A stretch of 64,000 bases of DNA, from positions 3,037,741-3,101,740 of the forward strand of contig CM049318.1 in NCBI GenBank assembly GCA_026874595.1, written 5' to 3'. The notes under the pieces are model-generated. The model saw only the letters and a list, made by a program, of their open reading frames with translations. It was not told the DNA's origin and searched no databases. The position numbers were made by a program, and so were the translations under genes. This document shows, piece after piece, positions 24,899 through 38,200 of the stretch (positions are counted from its first letter, which is position 1; each line of letters opens with the position of its first letter). This stretch comes from Sipunculus nudus (lineage: Eukaryota; Annelida; Sipuncula; Golfingiida; Sipunculidae).

Positions 24899-25960
24899 TA
24901 CTGACATAAATGCTGACCCTTTGGTTGTCATCGTAAATAATACGTCAAAAACTGACCATTGGTTCAAGACAAATATTTGACGCTGACATACTGGATGCAA
25001 AAGCTCATAAATGAAAGTAACGGTTACCTAATTTTCTGTCTACATGGATTGTTTACTACAATCTATCTGCATATTTTTGACATCCAAGGTTACACTAACC
25101 ATTAGTGCCCTTCTCATAAACCACTGAAACTGTAATTAGTTATTTATTAGTTATTAGTTGTTTATGATGATGAGGAATTATAACATAATCGGAAAACCGT
25201 AAACAGAATAATAGCTTATGTGCATTTAAGTGGCCTCAAATTTTAAATGTATACAACATTACAAGAACATGGAATATCCAATTTTTGCTTAATGTAAGTA
25301 TGTCAGTATAAGTGGCACCCGCTGTAGATGTCTACTCATACTAGTTACATGATCAGTACTAGGGTAAAGGGGAAAATGGATACAGTACATACACACCATA
25401 CAGCTGCTACCGTTCGGCATTAAAAAAGAATGGCTGAATGAAAACATAACAAGTAGGAGATCCTTGACCCACATACAATAAGTAATAATCATTATTTCCC
25501 AGAACCACACATCGCCAAGTTCCTTCTACATAAGCCACGTCTGTATATATAGTGACGTCATCGTTTAATCTGATGGCCATGACAATAATTCTGTACTTAG
25601 CTACGTAATCCTGATTAATTATATAATAGGCATAATTCCATGTAATTCCATGTATTTTTCTGATATAGATAGCTCGCTTTCCGAGAAAGCTGACTGAAAA
25701 CTCCGCCTAAACGTATTTCTCAGTCCTCGCCAAAAGAACTTAAAAAACTGTTGTTAGAGCCAGTTTTCGTTCCATTCAGGGACTTCCCTGATTCTGTTTG
25801 TATATGATTCCCCAACAACTTTCCCATTCTGTTTCATTAAACTGTGGTAGCTCTACATCTATCAAAAATGGTTAAATGGCGACTCCAAACCATCGTTACT
25901 TTATACTGTGTACAAGCCTATGTAAAAATTTTGATGCGTCTCAAAAAGCATTCCTATTGA
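24890..25960. other. No identifiable gene
   Basis: AT-rich, without recognisable coding motifs. Part of it is presumably 3' untranslated or flanking sequence of the minus-strand methyltransferase; tttaat at 25565 (ATTAAA on minus) is a possible but unproven poly(A) signal. Confidence 0.4.
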
Positions 25961-27231
25961 TTATATATTATACTTTTCTGAAGAAGTTGAAGACGTCGAA
26001 ATTTCTTGATCCCCTTTAACCTCTGGTTCTAGTCTATTCTTAAACAGGTCATTTCTTTCAAATACCGCGTTCACGCTACATCCCTCATCCGCATTTCTCT
26101 TATATTGAGAAAAACCTTTTCCTTTAAGGTACTCTGATAAAGTAGACAAACCAACTAAGTCATGTTCTATAAGGAAGACTTTCACCGGTATATTCCAGTC
26201 CATTGTCTTCAGGACTATCATCTCCGAGCCCTCTACATCCAGACTGAAGAAGTCGATGTTGCTGATCCCAGCTTCTCTCAAGATTTTACCCATAGGCATA
26301 CATGGAACTTCGACTGTGTTGTCTATTTGTACGCGAAAACGTTTTATATGTTTTTCAGGTAAGTAAGCAATGGCGCCGCCTAGTCCACTTGGTTTTATTG
26401 TGAAATTCACTGATTTCACACCTTCTGGGCATACAGCGAAGTGTTTTGTAGTGGAATTTGGTCGGTTTCTCTGAAGTCTTTTAAAACTGGTAGGATTGCC
26501 TTCTATAAGTAAGCCGGTCCAACCAAGAGCATCTTCAAAGAATTTTGTGTTGGTTATCTGTATGCCATCCCATGCTCCAATTTCAACATAAACCCCCTGA
26601 CATAAAGGTGGGTTCGCGAAATACCGTTCATATATCCAGTGGTCCTCGCAACACTGGGCGTAGCAATTGTGTATTCCTTGCAATGAGCACTCTGTGAAAA
26701 TGCATAAAATCCTCATGTTTGATATTGGGTCAAATAGTACTTCATACTAATTATTCTAATTGTACTTTATCATAACTTTGAGCAATATATATCTACAGGC
26801 TTACTTATGATATTATAAATTATTACATATATAAATAAAAAATAAAAAAAAAGCATTTATGCTATTTGTCAATAATAGACAAGGATTTCCATATTCCCTT
26901 TGATCTTCGTCAATATCTTGCCCAAAGTTTTAAAAAACATTTTATAAAAATTATTGCAGCATGGGTAAAAGCGAGGTATCAGGATCAATATATCTTTTTA
27001 TATCACACATTGCAAGTGCATTGTGAAAGCATAGTTTTAATTATGGATCTAGTTGCAAAAAAAAATACATACAGTACGGAAAGTTTCTCAAGGCATACCT
27101 TTCTCTGCTTTGTTCCTCTCGGGTTCGCCTCCAATGAAGAAATACATCACACAAATGAAGATCCCCGAAATAAGAAGTACAAACCTAAAGCGCCCGAAGC
27201 CAAATATCTCCATAGTGCTTTTCCAAATCAT
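25961..27231 (-). CDS. FkbM-family methyltransferase, predicted type II membrane protein
   Basis: Two coding exons: 27231-27099 (44 codons plus one base) and 26691-25961, giving about 287 residues. The intron 27098-26692 begins GTATGC and ends in a pyrimidine-rich TTTTCACAG; the phases agree (G + AG makes Glu45). The first exon encodes a short N-terminus and one hydrophobic anchor (FRFVLLISGIFICVMYFF, residues about 15-32), then a charged luminal stem. The second carries the Methyltransf_21 (FkbM) fold: GVYVEIGAWDGIQ (the AdoMet-binding loop, normally D/E-x-G-A-x-x-G), FFEDALGWTGLLIEGNP, and ISNIDFFSLDVEGSEMIVLK with the conserved Asp-Val-Glu-Gly. An in-frame stop lies just upstream of the first ATG; a second ATG is seven codons in. 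It has no internal stops. The likely role is methylation of a glycan or other substrate in the secretory pathway; the substrate is unknown. A (TA)n array lies about 70 bases upstream. Confidence 0.85.
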
Positions 27232-27298
27232 GTAGAATTATTAATTCTGTGAGTACAGAATAACCTGAAATATGAAACTTATCATTGAATCGCTGTTA

Positions 27299-27300
<2 letters not shown>

Positions 27301-27355
<55 letters not shown>
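27301..27355. repeat. (TA)n microsatellite upstream of the methyltransferase
   Basis: Pure TA, starting 70 bases 5' of the predicted start codon of the minus-strand FkbM gene, so it may lie in the promoter or 5' UTR. Confidence 0.95.
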
Positions 27356-27357
<2 letters not shown>

Positions 27358-27359
27358 TC

Positions 27360-29760
27360 AAATATTATAGAGAACCTAAAGCCAGTTTTACCCATGCTTG
27401 ACCTTTGACTAGTTTCTACGATGTATTTTGCCATAAGGCTTAAACTACACGTTATTAAGTTGTCGGTTCCTGTGCTAGTAGATGTGAATTTTACATTATA
27501 TAGTGCTTGTTTTTTCCTTTGATTTCGACAATATCTCCTTGGAAAATAAGTGGAAACGTACGGTAGCGTAGTCTTTTGCATTGAAACGTACCATTTTGAA
27601 TGCCTTTCGGAGTAATTTGGATTTAACTGATTGGTTGCGCATTGGTATTGGATTCATTGTTTTCAGTTTTTTTTCTTTTATTCATTTTCACACAATTGAG
27701 AAAAAGTTGGCCGGTCAGCCAAAGCGAGATGTTATTTATTAATATTAATTCTTAATCTTCACACTTACTGGTTATAGATAGGTATAGATAAACTTTAATA
27801 AAAAATATGTCAAACATTTCAGTACATGAAGATTGCATTATTACCTTTGTATGGTAAAGATGTTCGACAACCGTATATATGATACGACTTCCTCAGTGCC
27901 ACGTCAGTACCAGGTGCGCAGAGGTGGAATCGGTGTGACCCAACCTCCAGAGCATATTGCAAATATATGACGATATATAACTATGCCTGAGTATATATAT
28001 ATGAGTTGATACCTATCTATTATTATTATATAGGTCTATTGATTATTTCTGGAACCAGACTCATTACCTCAGGCATACCTCTCTCTCATTGGAACACAAG
28101 AAGATTCACAAGGATATTATATTAGGCAGATCTATCTAGCGGTGACTCATATTAATTCCTTGGTCTTAGTCAAACATTAAATCAGATACGTATTCCGCGA
28201 CACTGCTTCGAAAGTTTCCAAAAAAAACCCAATGGGAAATCTGTATGATGCATCAATGTGAAGTCAGATATGAAGTTTATGAAAAGCCACACAATCAGTT
28301 AATTTACATTTCATAATATTTTTAATGATCCTGAGATACAAACCTTAACCAGCTTCATCTCCCTAAGTCATATAATATTGAGACAAATATTGTGCAATAA
28401 AATGTGTATGTTCTCATGCAATTAGTTCATCATTTTTGCTGATTAAAAAAGTTTACAAGGAAAACGATCCCGATACATCGTCTTACTGGCTCCAGTTTAC
28501 ATGTTTCTAATGCTGTTGTGGACCTGTGTGTGAGTAAACACAGTTCATGTAAGGTTTTTACCATGAAAAGACCAGGCTTCTGATCTTGTCCATGTCCGAT
28601 AACTGTGAAATAATAAAAAAAAAACCACTGGTTCGATTGATGAAATATCTTTATCTGATAAATTACGCTGCACACCCACCAGGTGGCGTGCGCGCTATGT
28701 TAATGATTTGCTCCACCGCATGGTCGCCTGATGCTAGTACATTTCCAAATTTCCACTTTTGTACACTTGCCAAATGACGGGTTTAGAACGAAATATGTAC
28801 AAATGCCATAACATTGTAGGGGGACACACATTCTTCATGTATAGTTAAGATAACCCAGTATGTGATAGGTCCCCTTTAATCAAACAGATGGCATTTGAGC
28901 ATCCAGATATCGTGTTAAATAGTGCGTAACCTAATTTGCCGTCTTATTGAAACTTTGTAGGACATGCTTGAGCATGAGTTACATCATATACTGATACATC
29001 ACAATTGCACCTTATAACGTTTGTGTAATGACTGCCAGATGAAGCAGAAGTTGATAAATCAACTTTACATGTGTCCACGTGAGGCTGTGTACCATTATAA
29101 AGTGCTTCGAGAGGACCCACTATGAAATCGATAGAACAGAATACCGACAGATGCCTGATGCTAGCGATGAGTCTACATATATGTTTCTTTCGACTGCACA
29201 CACAATCGTTTGTATATCCTGTTCTTTATATGTGGAAAATATAAACAAGTATATTAATGTATTATTTGTGCAGTGACGTATAACTGGATAGCTTTGGCAT
29301 CAGGCCAACTTCCATACAATTAAACATTACAAAGAATTGTCTTACTCATTTGGTCAATGTCGGAGGAACAGGTTCTGCTTGATTTTATTGATGAAGGGAG
29401 GTCAAGAGATATTTTAGAGGTATTTAGACATTCAAGCAATTTCAATATGGGGTATATCGATTCCGCAAAACTCTTCCATATTTGGTATCTTATACAATAT
29501 TCAACCGTTCTTCGTTCTTTTAACTGTACGCATATCCTGGGCAGCATTAAACCCGCAGCCTTGTTGGATCTGTTTTAGGTAAAAATGACTCTATTACCCT
29601 TCTTAAAATGTGACTGTTGCTACTATATTCATTTTGATTGCCAGATGAACTATTTAATCTCGTTTACCCGGTGCCATACTACGAAATATAGATCCTTGCA
29701 GGTAGTGTTTGGAGTCGCTTCCTTGATTAAAATTGATTATCGACAGCAAATCACCATTTG
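27360..29760. other. No identifiable gene
   Basis: Short open frames on both strands (28430-28675 minus, 29320-29578 both strands) show no family motif. At 28620 the minus strand has a good acceptor-like run (tttattatttcacag) before a short frame, but no matching donor or homology is evident. Confidence 0.4.
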
Positions 29761-29766
29761 ATGACT

Positions 29767-29830
29767 GGCTGTTGTGGCCTAGGGATAGAGCAAAGCAGGC
29801 TCTGGGAAGGCCGTGACCAAAGACCGTGTA
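29767..29830 (+). repeat. tRNA-derived SINE-like head, degenerate
   Basis: gttgtggcctagggatagagc resembles a tRNA D-arm/A-box (TGGCnnAGnGG type) followed by caggctctggga, a combination seen in tRNA-derived invertebrate SINEs. The B box is not recognisable, so this is at best a degraded head. Confidence 0.35.
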
Positions 29831-30235
29831 TCACTCACAAAGAGTGCACCTTATGGGTTTTTTTTCGGTTGGATGAACAAGGAATGGGGCGATTGCAAAC
29901 CAAGGTCACGCAGGTGCAGTAGTCATCAGGATATAAAATGAGAGGAATCGTTTGATACTGCCCTGTCACGTAAGCCGAAATCGGAATGGAATTTAACAGA
30001 TGTATACACATACTTTGTTAATCTAGCATTAAAAAATATGGAGGAGGTTACCTAAAAAAACGATGGATTATAAGTCAATTTTGAGAATTGTTGAGAATCA
30101 ATTCAAATTTCATTATCAATCATCGGTAAATAATATATGTCATGTCTCTTTAGCCTTAATATGTATATGGTAAACTTAATAAACGAAAGCGTTATAGGGG
30201 CATGACTGGCTCCCCCGCATGACCTGACTTTGTTT

Positions 30236-32040
30236 CAGTTTTTATCTTTGCATTGATTAATCCAATGCATTAGGAACCCTTATTTTACCGTATTCGACGT
30301 ATTATATGCCCCTCCCGTAATAAGCGCCCACCTCCTCCCGGATTTTGGAGATCACTTTAAGAAAAACCAAGGGATGAGCCATCCTTACCTCACTTTTCGC
30401 CCTAGCCAATATAACATGGGGCAACGTTATGCTTTCCTTTTTTCCCCCGCCAAGCTTAAAATAATGTAAATTTACAATATTTTGTTAAAAATAAGCATTG
30501 TTTTAGAGGATTTTTCTGAATTTATAAGCGTGTTAATTTTTTAAATATTTAACAAAAAAATAAAAGAAAATAAATTGATTCCAGCACACCTAAAGCAGAA
30601 ACAGAATATATATTCAAATTAATTGGAAATATAGATAAAAACTCCCTTGGCGTTTTTATTCCCGTTTGTGTTTCTTCGGTTTTAAAAATAAACGATTTTA
30701 CAGAGTATTTAATTTTGAAACACTTACAAATTATTTCATTTTATACGAGTACATTCAACATTTGCAGTTTACAACGGACATTCGGGATTTGCGACGGGGG
30801 CACAGTGTATTTTCGTTTGTTATTTACGTATTATTTAGTTGTTAAGACATTACAAAAAGAATATCAATACAGTATGGTCGGAATATCAAGTAGCCTTTTT
30901 TTTAAATAATTTTGCGTATCTTTCGAAAAACCCATGATATACTAGGAATAACATGATGTTATATGACAGTTTGTGTTAAAATACATACGTCAAAAGAGAA
31001 ACGATACTACATTATAACACTAACCGATCATTCACAGGGATGTGTGCGTTTGCACACCAATTAGCTTGAGTTGGGGTTGTTCTACCAAGCTTATCAGTCG
31101 TATCCCCAGCTAATTAGATTCGGATTTTAAACTTCGGCTGCCGACTCTTGCCGCCCCGTGGACGGACTTGGAACATGCATTAAATAAATCACTTGCTCCT
31201 AGCTATTGGCCGAGATACCTAGGTGAGGGTTGGGGGTTAAGCGATTGACAGGCCATTGGCAGGGCAGGAGTTAGTTACCAACCACCCCGTCAGCACATCG
31301 TAGTGTTTAATGAAGAGAAATAATTTTTTTCCTCAAAATGCAACCGACGACCAAAAACATATTCAGGTGCATTAGATCCGCCAACTATTCAATATTTAGT
31401 AAACCTTTTATTGCAAAAACAACAATTTAAAAAATTAAGCTAGTCCAACTACCTCATGCTATTAGTACACACAACTAGTTCTAACCTACTGTCATTACAA
31501 GCCTAACCTTTGTGAAAAACTCTGTTATCGATTATGTCCCTGCAAGATCGATCATCGGTACGTCTGCATCAGAACCTATCATCGATGATAATCGACCATT
31601 GGTCATATGTTTTACTTGCAGGTCAAACTGCAACGATATTTCTCTGACTGGAAGTTATATCGTACCTAAGGCAGAATTTGTAAAAACGTGTAACGGATAA
31701 ATCCTCTGACTGTAAGTTATATCGTACCTAAGGCAGAATTTGTAAAATCGTATAACGGATAAAACCAGAAAAAAGTTCCAGCATTGACTATGTTGAAAAT
31801 TATTGAAAATACAATATGAAGAGTCTGGTATTTTAAAGCAAGCTAAAAGCGGGTGAAACAACAGGTAGTGCTAGGTACTGACAGGCGAAACTGAAAAGGA
31901 TACAGGTGCTCATTTGGGCTCTTGAAAGTTGCAGGAATTCCAATTCATCGAAGAGACTTGAAAATATAGAACGTGTATTTACTTTACTCTCATGATGCCT
32001 GTAAAATTTATGAAAACTATTTAAAAGTCATATAACTTTG
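30236..32040. repeat. Duplication block 1, right copy
   Basis: Same sequence family and orientation as 1-2205, with scattered substitutions and indels. It contains an extra short internal tandem duplication near 31640-31770 (ttatatcgtacctaaggcag occurs twice) and an insertion at 30291-30440. No coding motif. Confidence 0.8.
30291..30440. mobile_element. Probable small MITE insertion
   Basis: accgtattcgacgtattata, then repeated gcccctcccgtaataagcgc-type wording, is absent from the corresponding point of the left copy (near 50). This style of sequence is common in short invertebrate MITEs, but I do not see a clean inverted terminal pair. Confidence 0.3.
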
Positions 32041-32044
32041 ACAA

Positions 32045-33080
32045 ATTTTTTTATGGGTCACAGGTATGTTGATTGTTATACATTCAGTAATACCTTTCCA
32101 TGATAAGCATGGTTTCAAAAGTTCGGCCAAGTCGTGTTTTATGAAGTTTTTTTTTTCTAAAAGAAGCCCTGCAACTTAATTATCATTCGGGTCGGGTGGG
32201 TTCGGGGTCTCGGGGGGGGGGGGGGGGGGTTCACATAGATTTGATAAGATCCGTTTCCTGTAGGGACGGTGAAAAATAGAAATAATATCACCAGTGCATC
32301 TTTATATTGAAAACAAACTAGAATCTGTAGTCAGGGCGTACAGATCTCCACCATATTCTCCTTAAATATCAGTCATGTATTCACGTATATGGGTTTCATG
32401 TGTGAACACTGTTTTATGTGTGTCATGCTAAAGTAACACGAGTTCACCTTGCGAGTATAGCAGAACAAATAAATAAGAATGGGTGGCTTCCACACGGGGA
32501 CAAAGGAAGTCATTATGGTTTATAAGAAAATATATAAGGTGGTGATTCTTATTACCTCCAAAATGTATTGACTATTGATATGTCTTTACCCTGACCCTCT
32601 ACAAATGTTCTGCAAAATATTTTTCGCCTGTCACGCTTTTACAGGAGGCGACCTGTAATCCCCACTGAACCTCATTTCCGTTATATCGCCTGTTAAGGAA
32701 TTTTACTCTTAATACAGAGCACTTTTCTGTTAAGTGGACACAAAGAGCTGAGACCCTTTACACGATCACCGTTTTATAGATTTACAGTTATGTTGAAATT
32801 TATACATTCAGAAGTATCTTTTCATGATAACCATGGTTTTAACAGATCGGCCCATTTATGGGATGTTTGAAATTTTTTTTTCAAAAGGAAGCCCCGGGGG
32901 AGGAAGCCCCACGGGGGGGATTGCACACACTCCTAAGGGTCCTCAATCCCTTGGGGACTTTGTCATGTTCAGATACACGGGTTCACCAGGCGAGTGGCAG
33001 AAAAAACTGCACACCAATGGGCGGCTTCTACTCGTGGACAAAGGAATAATGTGATTGATTACGGATGCAGTTTTACTCTA
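32045..33080. repeat. Diverged tandem duplication, about 720-base offset
   Basis: 32055-32170 (cattcagtaatacctttcca, tgataagcatggttt) is repeated at 32795-32890, and 32438-32517 (gagttcaccttgcgagt, gggtggcttccacac) at 32977-33050. A pure G run lies at 32211-32229. This segment has no counterpart in the left copy, where block 1 and the BEL relic are only about 600 bases apart. No protein motif. Confidence 0.6.
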
Positions 33081-33841
33081 CCCCTCTACAAATTTTCAGC
33101 AAAAACTGTTGAACAATGTATTGTAACCAATATGTTATTTTGTAAACAATGTATTGTTAACAATGTGTCTAGGTCAAGGCCTAATAAATTTTCAAATCTA
33201 TTCAGCATCCCGGACGAGCCTCCACTTTATTTTACGAAACCTAATATCAACAGATCACGTGGTTATGACGAACATACATTTGGTAATAGAGATAACAAAA
33301 ATCAGATTCTGTAACACTAGGCAGGGTGAAATTTCTAAAGGAATGAATAAAGAAGTCAGTTGTATTTTGTTAACAAATAATTATAATTTATTCTTAAAAC
33401 AATCCTAACATTACAATACACTAAATCAACACAATAACACAGTATAACAACAGTTAAACAGTACATCAATACAAGTATATAAATAAAGTGTACAGTACAT
33501 GGATACCACCACTGTCACAGCGACAAAAAGTCCTTAAAAGCATATAATCCAGATGAACAGTTCACATAAATCTTCTCAGGGAATAACAGTCCAGTTCAAT
33601 CACAAAACAAATTTGTCGTAATTTAAAAGTGAAATCCTGGCAGTGATCCAATAACACGAGCAATCCGAAACACCCAATAATACACACGTTACAAGAAACA
33701 TCTAGAACAACGAACATTGTGTTTCTATATATCAGGGTTCACACTTATTCCGGCCAGGCGAGAAATCCCCAGACTAGCATGACCGCTGTGTTTACACGTC
33801 AGACCCAACGCGTTCGCCAGGTAATGGCGCCATAGCCTGAT

Positions 33842-34113
33842 AAACCTTTTCGCAATATTTCTTACGACTCTTTCTTTTGCTTTATTTTTATCCTTTTTTT
33901 CATAGGTAAATTTTGTGGCGATTTATGATAATTTAAATACATGCGAAATCAATTTATTTCCTTTGCCAGGCGGAGATGGTAGTGTCCTATCTAGAAAGAT
34001 CTGCAAAATGGGATATGTCGTTTTAAGTGGCGGTAGCGCCTGTTACTTCAAAAGTCCCTTATTGACTACAACAATATACAAAATCTCCTGAAACTCCGTA
34101 ACACGGAAGTTCC
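33842..34113. repeat. Duplication block 2, right copy
   Basis: Matches 2810-3075 closely (gtggcgatttatgataat; atctgcaaaatgggat; ttaagtggcggtagcgc). In the left copy it abuts the DUF5641 end of the BEL relic; here 34114-35280 intervenes. It may be the outer part of the element's 3' LTR. Confidence 0.75.
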
Positions 34114-35280
34114 GGACACACATAATTCACCGTTACACACGAAATCTCCCAGACCATTGACCGTCCGGCCTCCATATTAAATACATCACCCGCTAACAAA
34201 CAAACAAATGCTTAATTCCGGAAATGAAGGCCACAGGCCAATAGTTCCAAATATATGTAAATTTAAAGTCAATACAAAAATAAATATAACAACATGTATC
34301 AGTATTGCTTAGATTTTACTAATATATAAGTTATTATAATCACGACTTACAATAAATAAATAAATAAATTTCACAAGAAAATGCAATCCATTCATTCTGT
34401 GCAATTTTCTAATATGCATTTTATAACTGACCTGAAAAAAAATAATAAATTGAATACCTGGGTAAATATTTTGTTAACCTTGGAAAAATTATTTGGGAGC
34501 TGAAAAGTATGAAACCAATTAAATTAATTTTAAAGAAATATTAAATTCAGAAAATCCAACACATATATCAAAATTAGCAATCTTTGTTTAACAGTCATTC
34601 AATGTTCGACAGAATTTTATAGTTGTATAACACACTTTAAACAGATGGCAGAATTAACATTAAGAGTGTACAATATGTTTAACTTACCTGTTTTGTTTTG
34701 CTTAAGATGATAAATAATAAATAGTAAATGCACAATTGTCATTCAGGATTATATTAAATTGTTCTATTTAAATTGAGTAAGAACACAAGAAGACGAATAC
34801 CTTTTATATATATAAAATGTCTACCGAACAGACTTGTACTACACTTTATTCAAGGTGTTTGTCAGTTGTTTGTTTGTTTATTATTTATTTAGTTATTAAT
34901 TTTTTATTTTCCCTATTCTCATTTTTTTGTTTGTTTTTTTTCTTCGCTTCAACTGACATGAATTATTATCTTTATTGTTGGTGTTGATGTTGATGTTATT
35001 ATTATTATTATTTATTACAATATCAGTTTAGTACACATCTCTATATTTAAGTTGAGTAAAGATAAGTTAGAGGAAAAGTAAAGTAGACATTCAAAGCAAA
35101 GTTATCACCCGTGATCTCTAATCGATGACCCCGATACCACCCGACTGGCTCCGTACCATAAAACAGTTAAAAACAAAGCCGCAACCTATTTTTAAAATCA
35201 AATTTTACTCAGTTTTCGTAATATCTATTGACAAACACGAAACCAGTGGTCCTGGACAACTGCATAAGCATATACCTGAA
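34114..35280. other. AT-rich segment present only in the right copy
   Basis: Lies between two stretches that are contiguous in the left copy at 3075. It contains a short ATT run near 34997-35012 and no coding motif. Either the left copy lost it or it was inserted here; an internal part of the BEL 3' LTR is one possibility. Confidence 0.4.
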
Positions 35281-38200
35281 TGGCATATCACCTGTTTAAA
35301 ACAAATATTTTACATAAAGGTTTTAAATTAACACATATCTTCAACTCAGGTACTCAGTCATCTATCATTTACAACTCAGGAGTGTATCAATATTGCCTTG
35401 CATATTATCTTTACAATACAATATAAAAATATCTGCAAGACAATATTCACAATAAAACCTAAATGGTCCAATGGTTTTACATAAGATCTCCTTTTAGTAG
35501 ACATAATTTGGTAACTGGTCTCACAAGAAATCCAGTGATTGTTTTCACCTAAACAGAACGAACAAGCTTATTCTTATCTGCATACACTTCAATGACCCTT
35601 CCTAATCGCCATTTTCCACATGGACAGTTTTCATCTACAACTAATACAAAATCATTAATTTGTAAGTTCCTGCTTTGTTTTTTTCATTCTTGCCTCAACT
35701 GCAAAGTTGGAAAATATTTTCTCAACCATCTTTTCTAAAAGTTATTTGCCAAGTACTGAGCCTTTCGCCAACGGCTATCACAGAAGTTGCCTCTATCAAT
35801 AAATACATCAGGAGGAAGACTTGAATTCCCTTTCAGTAACAAAAACTTGTTTATTGTAAGTGGCTCACGGTCCCTTTGGGCATCACTAGGGGGCGTTAGT
35901 GGTTGTCATTGAGAATTTTCTCAGCTTCTGTAGCAATTGTCAACAGAGTCTCACCTGTGACTGTTTGTTCTTATAACAAGCGCTCACAAATTCCACCAGT
36001 ATGGCTAGCTGTTGGGTGATTAAAATGCCACCAAAATGTGTCTCTTATAATCAAGTATTTTCTGCTGATTCCACTGCTGCAGAGACTGCCACCCCCTTTT
36101 AAGTTTATACCATTATCACTAAAAATGCTCTCATGCTAACCATGCCTACTTTCAAATCTTATCAGTGCATTTAGAAATGAGACAGTATTCAAGCTATGAG
36201 CAATTTCAATATGAACCGCCCTTGATGTGAAACATGTAGAAAACATCTATAACGCTTTATAGTTGGATATCTAGCAGCATGTCTGCTCTCTATGCGACAC
36301 CCGCTCTCAAACTCACCTTCCTAAGTATTGGACTCAACTTGTTTAGTGCGCTTGACTTGCAAACTTGCTTCCTTACCTGATTATCCGATTCTGCTGCTCT
36401 TTCCTGTCATTAGCTCAGTTCATGAATACCCCTGGAACCCAAGAATTTCCCAGGACTGCTCTACATACCTAATGATATGTTCCTGTACCACATTCAATTC
36501 TTTGACTGTTAATCAACCAACTAGTATCTCCGATCTATTCCTTCCTTTGAGATAAACTGAATAACAATAATTCTTGTATCACAGAAGCCAAGCTACAGCT
36601 TTCTGTAGTTTTTACCAGCTTACATAGTGATGTCTAAGGACATCTTACTCACTCTGATGAGTAACAAAATGAGTGTTTGCCTCCTCTTTATTTCTGGATC
36701 ATCATCTGACATATCACGCATATCTATGGGACACTGTGATTGTGATTCGTCCCTATTAAAAAATTCCGGTCCGATCAGCCAATTCTGTTTTTCCAGTGTC
36801 TCATCAGAGATCCATGGAATCATAATCTGTTTTGCAATCTATACGTATGATCATCAACATAAAAGTTTCTCTGAACAGCACTAACTGCTTGATCATCAAA
36901 ATCACCCTGGTTGTCCTGGGCAGCGTTCTTGAGACTGAAACTTGCACAACTGTGAGATGAGGTTGTTCTAAACAAATTAACCGCGATCTGATAGTATACT
37001 GCATTAAACCTCTATATGGCCACCATAAAAATTTAAAAACCTCACAATCCTTGGGATCTACCCTTGCCTGAGGAAACATGACTTGAATATCAGCGACTAT
37101 AGAGCAGCTGGTTCTTGTCTTTACCTTGTAAGACCACCCACCAAATTATTGGTTAAATCTGGTCTCTGTAACAATTGGTCATTTAATGATGTGCCCTGAT
37201 ATCTAGCCACACAATCAAACACAACCCTGACCTTTTCATGTTTCTGTGGATGGAATACTGGATGGTGCGGTAAATATCATATGGTAGTCTCACATGATTA
37301 TGTACCATTCGTCACTAACTTGGCATAACCCTTGTCTATATACCTTGTCTATATACTTCAAATACAGATCACTCTTCCTCTGTAACTTCCCTTTCTCTAG
37401 CTTCTGCTCGGGCTCTGTAATTAGGCAAACTTGTAGCAGTATGTCTCAATGGTAATGCCACCTGGAAATGACCATTAACAAAGGATACTTAACTCTCCAA
37501 AACTGGCAGTGCCCGCTTATCTTCCACTGACATGACTGACTTGCCCACACAATCATTAAAATCAGTCTCAAGAACTGTTCTACCTGAAAATTCAGAGCAT
37601 CGTCTTGAACATTAACACAATTAACATGTTCAGCTGACATCCTTTTTGATATATTTACAGGACCTATCAGAGTCCATCCTATTGGTGACCGAACATCGTA
37701 TGCTTCTAAACGGTTTCCTCTACTATAAAGCCGAAAATAAACCTGCACACCACTGACTAAGGAGTGTAACCTCTCTCTGGTTTTGTGTGGGAAGGCTCAA
37801 CCCTCATTATATGTAATCCTTGCTCTAGATCTCTATTCAATGGAATAACGTTATTCTCTCTTGATACAGGTAATTTGTCTACTGTCCATACCTTGTCAAA
37901 CTCCTTACATACTGTACCATCTACAGATTTACTGCTAGCACCAGCAGTATCAACAGTATGGTTGTTAATTACATGAAGCAAAGTGTGATGTTTAAAGACC
38001 GAGTGCCACTATAAATACCAGGGGGCGTTATTGGGCAACATGGAGTTTAACATAATATCTGCAACTGTATACTTTGGCTCTGACTGTAATCTGAATATTA
38101 GCTGGGAAGGAAGATGTTACTAGAGCTGGATTTTGGCAAACATGTTCCTAGTATTGCAAGTAACTGAAATAAATTATCATTTCTTGGTCAATTTATGTGG

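Noticed and set aside
26866-27252. 128-codon plus-strand open frame
   Set aside because: It is antisense to exon 1 and the intron of the FkbM gene, whose splice sites and motifs are convincing.
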